From Streptomyces iranensis (lineage in GTDB: Bacteria; Actinomycetota; Actinomycetes; Streptomycetales; Streptomycetaceae): 64,000 nucleotides of DNA. Below, in pieces: positions 61,280 through 64,000 of the stretch (positions within the stretch are counted from its first letter, which is position 1; every line of letters begins with the position of its first letter). Below the pieces are notes generated by a model. It saw only the letters and a program-made list of their open reading frames with translations. It was not told where the DNA came from and made no database searches. Both the position numbers and the translations under genes were made by a program. Location: positions 1 through 64,000 of the forward strand of contig NZ_JAGGLR010000038.1 of assembly GCF_017874715.1 (NCBI RefSeq), read 5' to 3'.

Positions 61280-62709
61280 GTCCGCGGGCCCGTGTAGTCC
61301 GCCGCCCAGTTGCGCTGGTCCGCGACGAGTTCTTCCAGTTCGTGGATCTGCTCGTCCACCCGGGCCGGTGCGGTGCCCCCCTGACCGCTGCGCGCGGCCA
61401 GCGCCGCCTCGACGGTGAGGACGGACCGCACCTCCGGTGTGAGCCGAGGGTCGATTTGTGCGTAGTCGTCGTCGCTCAGCTCCAGGAGGTCGAGGCCGCG
61501 TTCCTCGCAGAGCTGCACCACGGCGCCGGTGACCTCGTGCGCCTCGCTGAAGGGGACGCCCTGGCGTGCGAGCCAGTCCGCGATCTCGGTGGCGAGAGTG
61601 AATCCCGCCGTGGCCTGGGCCCGCAGCTCGTCGGCATGGACGACCAGGGTCCGCACCAGGCCGGACATCGCCGGAAGGACGGTGAGCAGGGTCTCGACCG
61701 TGTCGAGGGCCGAGCGCTTGTCCTCCGCCAGGTCGCGGTTGTAGGCGAGCGGCAGTCCCTTCAGCGCGCCGAGGACGCCCATCAGATTGCCCATGAGCCG
61801 ACCGGCCTTCCCCCGGGCAAGCTCGGCGATATCGGGGTTCTTCTTCTGCGGCATGATCGACGAGCCGGTGGCGAAACGGTCGTCCAGGCCGACCCAGCGA
61901 AACTGCCGGCTCGCCCAGAGGCAGATCTCCTCGGCGAGCCGGGAGATGTCGACGGCCAGCATGGCGCCGACGAAGAGGAATTCGGCGACGTGGTCCCGGC
62001 CGGCCACCGCGTCGATGGAGTTCGTGCAGGGACGGTCGTATCCAAGTTCCTCGGCGGAACGCTCGGGGCTCAGCGCGATCGCGGAACCCGCGAGGGCTGC
62101 GGCACCCAGCGGGGAGCGCGCGCTGCGCCGGTCCCAGTCGCGCAGCCGGTCGATGTCGCGGCCGATCGCGTGCGCGTGGGCGAGGAGCTGGTGCCCGAAG
62201 GTGATCGGCTGTGCGGGCTGGAGATGCGTGAAGCCGGGAGCCGGGGTGGTGCGGTGTTCGCGGGCCTGGGCCAGCAGGGCGTCCACGAGGTCCGCGCCGG
62301 CCTCGGCCAGCCTGCGCACCTTGTCCCGCAGATACAGCCGCAGGTCATTGGCGGCCTGGTCGTTACGGGATCGCCCGGCGCGCAGCTTGCCGCCGACGAC
62401 GCCCAGCCGCTCACTCAGCACCCGCTCCAGGAACGTATGCACGTCTTCGTCCTCGGGCTGCGGCCCGACCTCGCCGCGCCGGTACTCCCCGTCGAGTACG
62501 TCGATGGCCTGAAGCAGCGTGGCGAGCTCGCTGTCGTCCAGCAGGCCCGCACGGCGCAGCTCACGCGCATGAGAGCGCGATCCCGCGAGATCGTAGGGCG
62601 CCATGTCGAAATAGCCCGGCTCCGAACGCGAGAGCTTGGTGAGCGCATCGTCCGGGGCGTTGCGGAAGCGCCCGCCCCAGAGACGGGTGGGGGCAGCGTG
62701 AGTGGACAT
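61276..62709 (-). CDS. Argininosuccinate lyase paralogue (C-N lyase)
   Basis: 477 residues of the fumarase/aspartase superfamily. GSSIMPQKKNPD signature, THLQPAQP and RSRNDQ are conserved. It would split an N-substituted aspartate into fumarate and an amine. The operon has a transporter, deacetylases and a GntR regulator but no arginine-pathway gene, so it is probably not ArgH of arginine synthesis. EDDS lyase and iminodisuccinate lyase belong to this fold. GGAG nine bases before ATG 62709. Confidence 0.88.
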   Translation of the reverse strand: MSTHAAPTRLWGGRFRNAPDDALTKLSRSEPGYFDMAPYDLAGSRSHARELRRAGLLDDSELATLLQAIDVLDGEYRRGEVGPQPEDEDVHTFLERVLSERLGVVGGKLRAGRSRNDQAANDLRLYLRDKVRRLAEAGADLVDALLAQAREHRTTPAPGFTHLQPAQPITFGHQLLAHAHAIGRDIDRLRDWDRRSARSPLGAAALAGSAIALSPERSAEELGYDRPCTNSIDAVAGRDHVAEFLFVGAMLAVDISRLAEEICLWASRQFRWVGLDDRFATGSSIMPQKKNPDIAELARGKAGRLMGNLMGVLGALKGLPLAYNRDLAEDKRSALDTVETLLTVLPAMSGLVRTLVVHADELRAQATAGFTLATEIADWLARQGVPFSEAHEVTGAVVQLCEERGLDLLELSDDDYAQIDPRLTPEVRSVLTVEAALAARSGQGGTAPARVDEQIHELEELVADQRNWAADYTGPRT

Positions 62710-62823
62710 GTGCGAGTCTCCCTCAAGGGTCTAATCGCTCGGCAGCGGCACGAAGCGAGCAGCGTCAGGTCTCCGGCCAGGGCAGGGCATGTCAGGCTGG
62801 GACGGCTGGATCGCCCGACTGCC

Positions 62824-62945
62824 TGATTGTCGGACACTTTCAAGTTGCCGTAGCGCAGTCAAGGGTTCTGACGGTCGGCATCCACCCTTTCTCCGCCTGA
62901 GTAATCTGCCGGTAAGCTGGTTGAAACAACATCGTCCGGCAATCA
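62824..62945. promoter_or_regulatory. Inverted operator pair TGATTGYCGGAC(A/G) in the lyase/gntR promoter
   Basis: TGATTGTCGGACA (62824-62836, plus strand) and TGATTGCCGGACG (62945-62933, minus strand) match at 11 of 13 positions. The inner TGTCGGACA is itself palindromic. Placed in the 260-bp divergent region, they are likely GntR sites controlling both directions. Confidence 0.7.
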
Positions 62946-62969
62946 GACACTCAATCGACAAGGGGCGTC

Positions 62970-63626
62970 ATGGCGCTGGGGCCGATCAAGATCGACCGCT
63001 CGGGGACCGTGGACCGCGTGGCCCACGCACTGCGCGAGGAGATGTACCGGGGGGCACTCGAAGGCGGCACGTCCCTCCGGGAGGTGAACGTGGCCGAGAG
63101 CATGGGTGTCGCCCGCAGCACCGTACGAGAGGCGTTCCAGGTCCTCACGGGGGAGGGGCTGCTCGTCCGGCGGCCGAACCGCGGAGTAGAGGTCCGCCGG
63201 CTCGGCGAAGAAGAGATCGAGGACATCTTCAAGGCCCGGCGCATACTGGAGACGAGCGCGGCACGCTCGGTCGTACAGGCCACCCGCTCCGACATCGTGG
63301 CGCTCGCCTCGGCCCAGACCGCCTACGAACAGGCCGCCGCCGACTCCACCGACGCCGCCCCCATCACCGAAGCCCACCTCGCCGTCCACGTCGCCATCGT
63401 CGGCCTCCTGGGCTCCCCCCGCCTGACGGCAACGGCCCACCAACTCATGTCGGATATCCGGCTGGCCGTCGCCACCATCGACCGCACCAGCGACGACCTG
63501 CCGGCACAGGTGGAGGAGCACAAAACCATCGTGACCCTGATCCGTCAGGCAAAAGGCGAGGAGGCGGCGCAACTCCTGGACGCCCACCTCACACACGCGA
63601 AGGCGTTCATGCCGAAAAGCGACTGA
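62970..63626 (+). CDS. GntR family regulator, FCD class
   Basis: 218 residues. GntR winged helix at about 15-75 (TSLREVNVAESMGVARSTVREAFQVLTGEGLL), then an FCD effector domain that binds a small acid via metal (AHLAVHVAIVGL has the His motif). AAGGGG before ATG 62970. It is divergent from the lyase operon and most likely represses it until the substrate is present. Confidence 0.92.
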   Translation: MALGPIKIDRSGTVDRVAHALREEMYRGALEGGTSLREVNVAESMGVARSTVREAFQVLTGEGLLVRRPNRGVEVRRLGEEEIEDIFKARRILETSAARSVVQATRSDIVALASAQTAYEQAAADSTDAAPITEAHLAVHVAIVGLLGSPRLTATAHQLMSDIRLAVATIDRTSDDLPAQVEEHKTIVTLIRQAKGEEAAQLLDAHLTHAKAFMPKSD

Positions 63627-63643
63627 TCACCCCCTCACGTCGG

Positions 63644-64000
63644 TCACGACCGCTCAGGTCGATCACTCGGCCGAGAAGCGCGCAACCAGCGCGGGGTGTC
63701 GGCGCCCAGGAGGCCGGGGGGACGGGCCCAGTCGAGGGGGCCCGCCGGGGTGGCGATCGGTGCGCGGGCGTGGTGCAGCGTGCCCAGGTCGGAGGCGGTC
63801 TCGGTCAGCCAGGGCGCCGGGTCATGGGCGGGGCCGTCCGCCAGAGCGGCCGGGCCGATGCCGTGGGTCAGCCAGGACGCCGTGCCCGCGAGGGACAGCC
63901 GCAGATGGCGCCCGGCGCCTTCCTCCTGGCGCTCGGTCAGCGCCCGCAGCACCGCCGCCGCCAGCAGATAGCCGGTGCCGTGGTCGAGGGCCTGGGCGGG
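63644..64000 (-). CDS. CaiB/BaiF family CoA-transferase, C-terminal part (runs off window)
   Basis: The visible 118 residues begin PAQALDHGTGYLLAAAVLRAL and end SDRPERS, with HLRLSLAGTASWLT between. These match the end of CaiB/BaiF CoA-transferases (alpha-methylacyl-CoA racemase/formyl-CoA transferase class). The substrate is unknown. The gene converges with gntR; its start lies beyond 64000. Confidence 0.8.
   Translation of the reverse strand, partial: PAQALDHGTGYLLAAAVLRALTERQEEGAGRHLRLSLAGTASWLTHGIGPAALADGPAHDPAPWLTETASDLGTLHHARAPIATPAGPLDWARPPGLLGADTPRWLRASRPSDRPERS

Noticed and set aside
61276..62709. ArgH of arginine biosynthesis
   Set aside because: Operon context is transport and catabolism under GntR, with no arg genes or ARG box seen; the fold alone does not prove the biosynthetic role.

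Overview
The window is chromosomal DNA of a Streptomyces-type actinomycete. Base composition is very GC-rich, several genes start with GTG and are probably leaderless, and the gene content and order resemble the Streptomyces core: an accA2-type carboxylase tail, deoR, lpdA, a purine nucleoside phosphorylase, deoC, sigQ/afsQ1/afsQ2, add, the bmpA-nupABC-cdd-deoA operon and a Kdn-type wall-glycopolymer cluster. Comparisons with S. coelicolor are from memory. No rRNA, tRNA, CRISPR array, transposase or integrase was seen.

Layout. 1-5.6 kb: carboxylase tail, membrane esterase, TetR and DeoR regulators, an LpdA-type quinone reductase and a GGCT-fold protein. 5.8-13.8 kb: nucleoside and deoxyribose catabolism (phosphorylase, phosphopentomutase-type mutase, DeoC, two aldehyde dehydrogenases). 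14.3-17.8 kb: two steps of the 4,5-cleavage pathway (LigJ, LigI) with an MFS carrier. 17.9-26.1 kb: uridine kinase, SigQ/AfsQ1/AfsQ2 and a lipoprotein, VanZ, PspC, a small secreted protein, adenosine deaminase and a hydrolase-like protein. 26.8-30.1 kb: MFS/LysR divergent pair and a class A beta-lactamase. 30.2-37.3 kb: nucleoside ABC importer with cytidine deaminase and thymidine phosphorylase. 37.5-44.9 kb: accessory island. 45-55.2 kb: M20 hydrolase and nonulosonic acid (probably Kdn) polymer cluster. 55.5-63.6 kb: a GntR-controlled catabolic operon. 63.6-64 kb: tail of a CoA-transferase.

Two points tie the window together. First, a 12-bp palindrome, CTACGCGCGTAG, lies in the promoters of the nucleoside phosphorylase, deoC, add and (one half degenerate) bmpA, which suggests one repressor controls uptake and breakdown of nucleosides. 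Three of these four promoters look leaderless. Second, the island has TTA codons in six of its genes, against none noticed in the flanking core genes, which implies bldA control.

The best candidate for an undescribed system is in the island. A coupled four-gene operon (39550 down to 37470) encodes a Cys/His-rich protein, a 70-residue CxxC protein, a 34-residue proline-rich peptide with a perfect ribosome binding site, and a protein-L-isoaspartate methyltransferase homologue. The peptide has one Asn-Gly and one Asp-Gly site, as expected for an aspartimide-forming (imiditide-like) RiPP. It is divergent from an XRE-TPR regulator followed by a SLOG-fold protein. A second candidate is the operon at 62709-55472, which combines an argininosuccinate-lyase paralogue, an amino-acid ABC importer, two NodB-fold deacetylases and an MmgE/PrpD protein. 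It could degrade an aspartate-derived aminopolycarboxylate.
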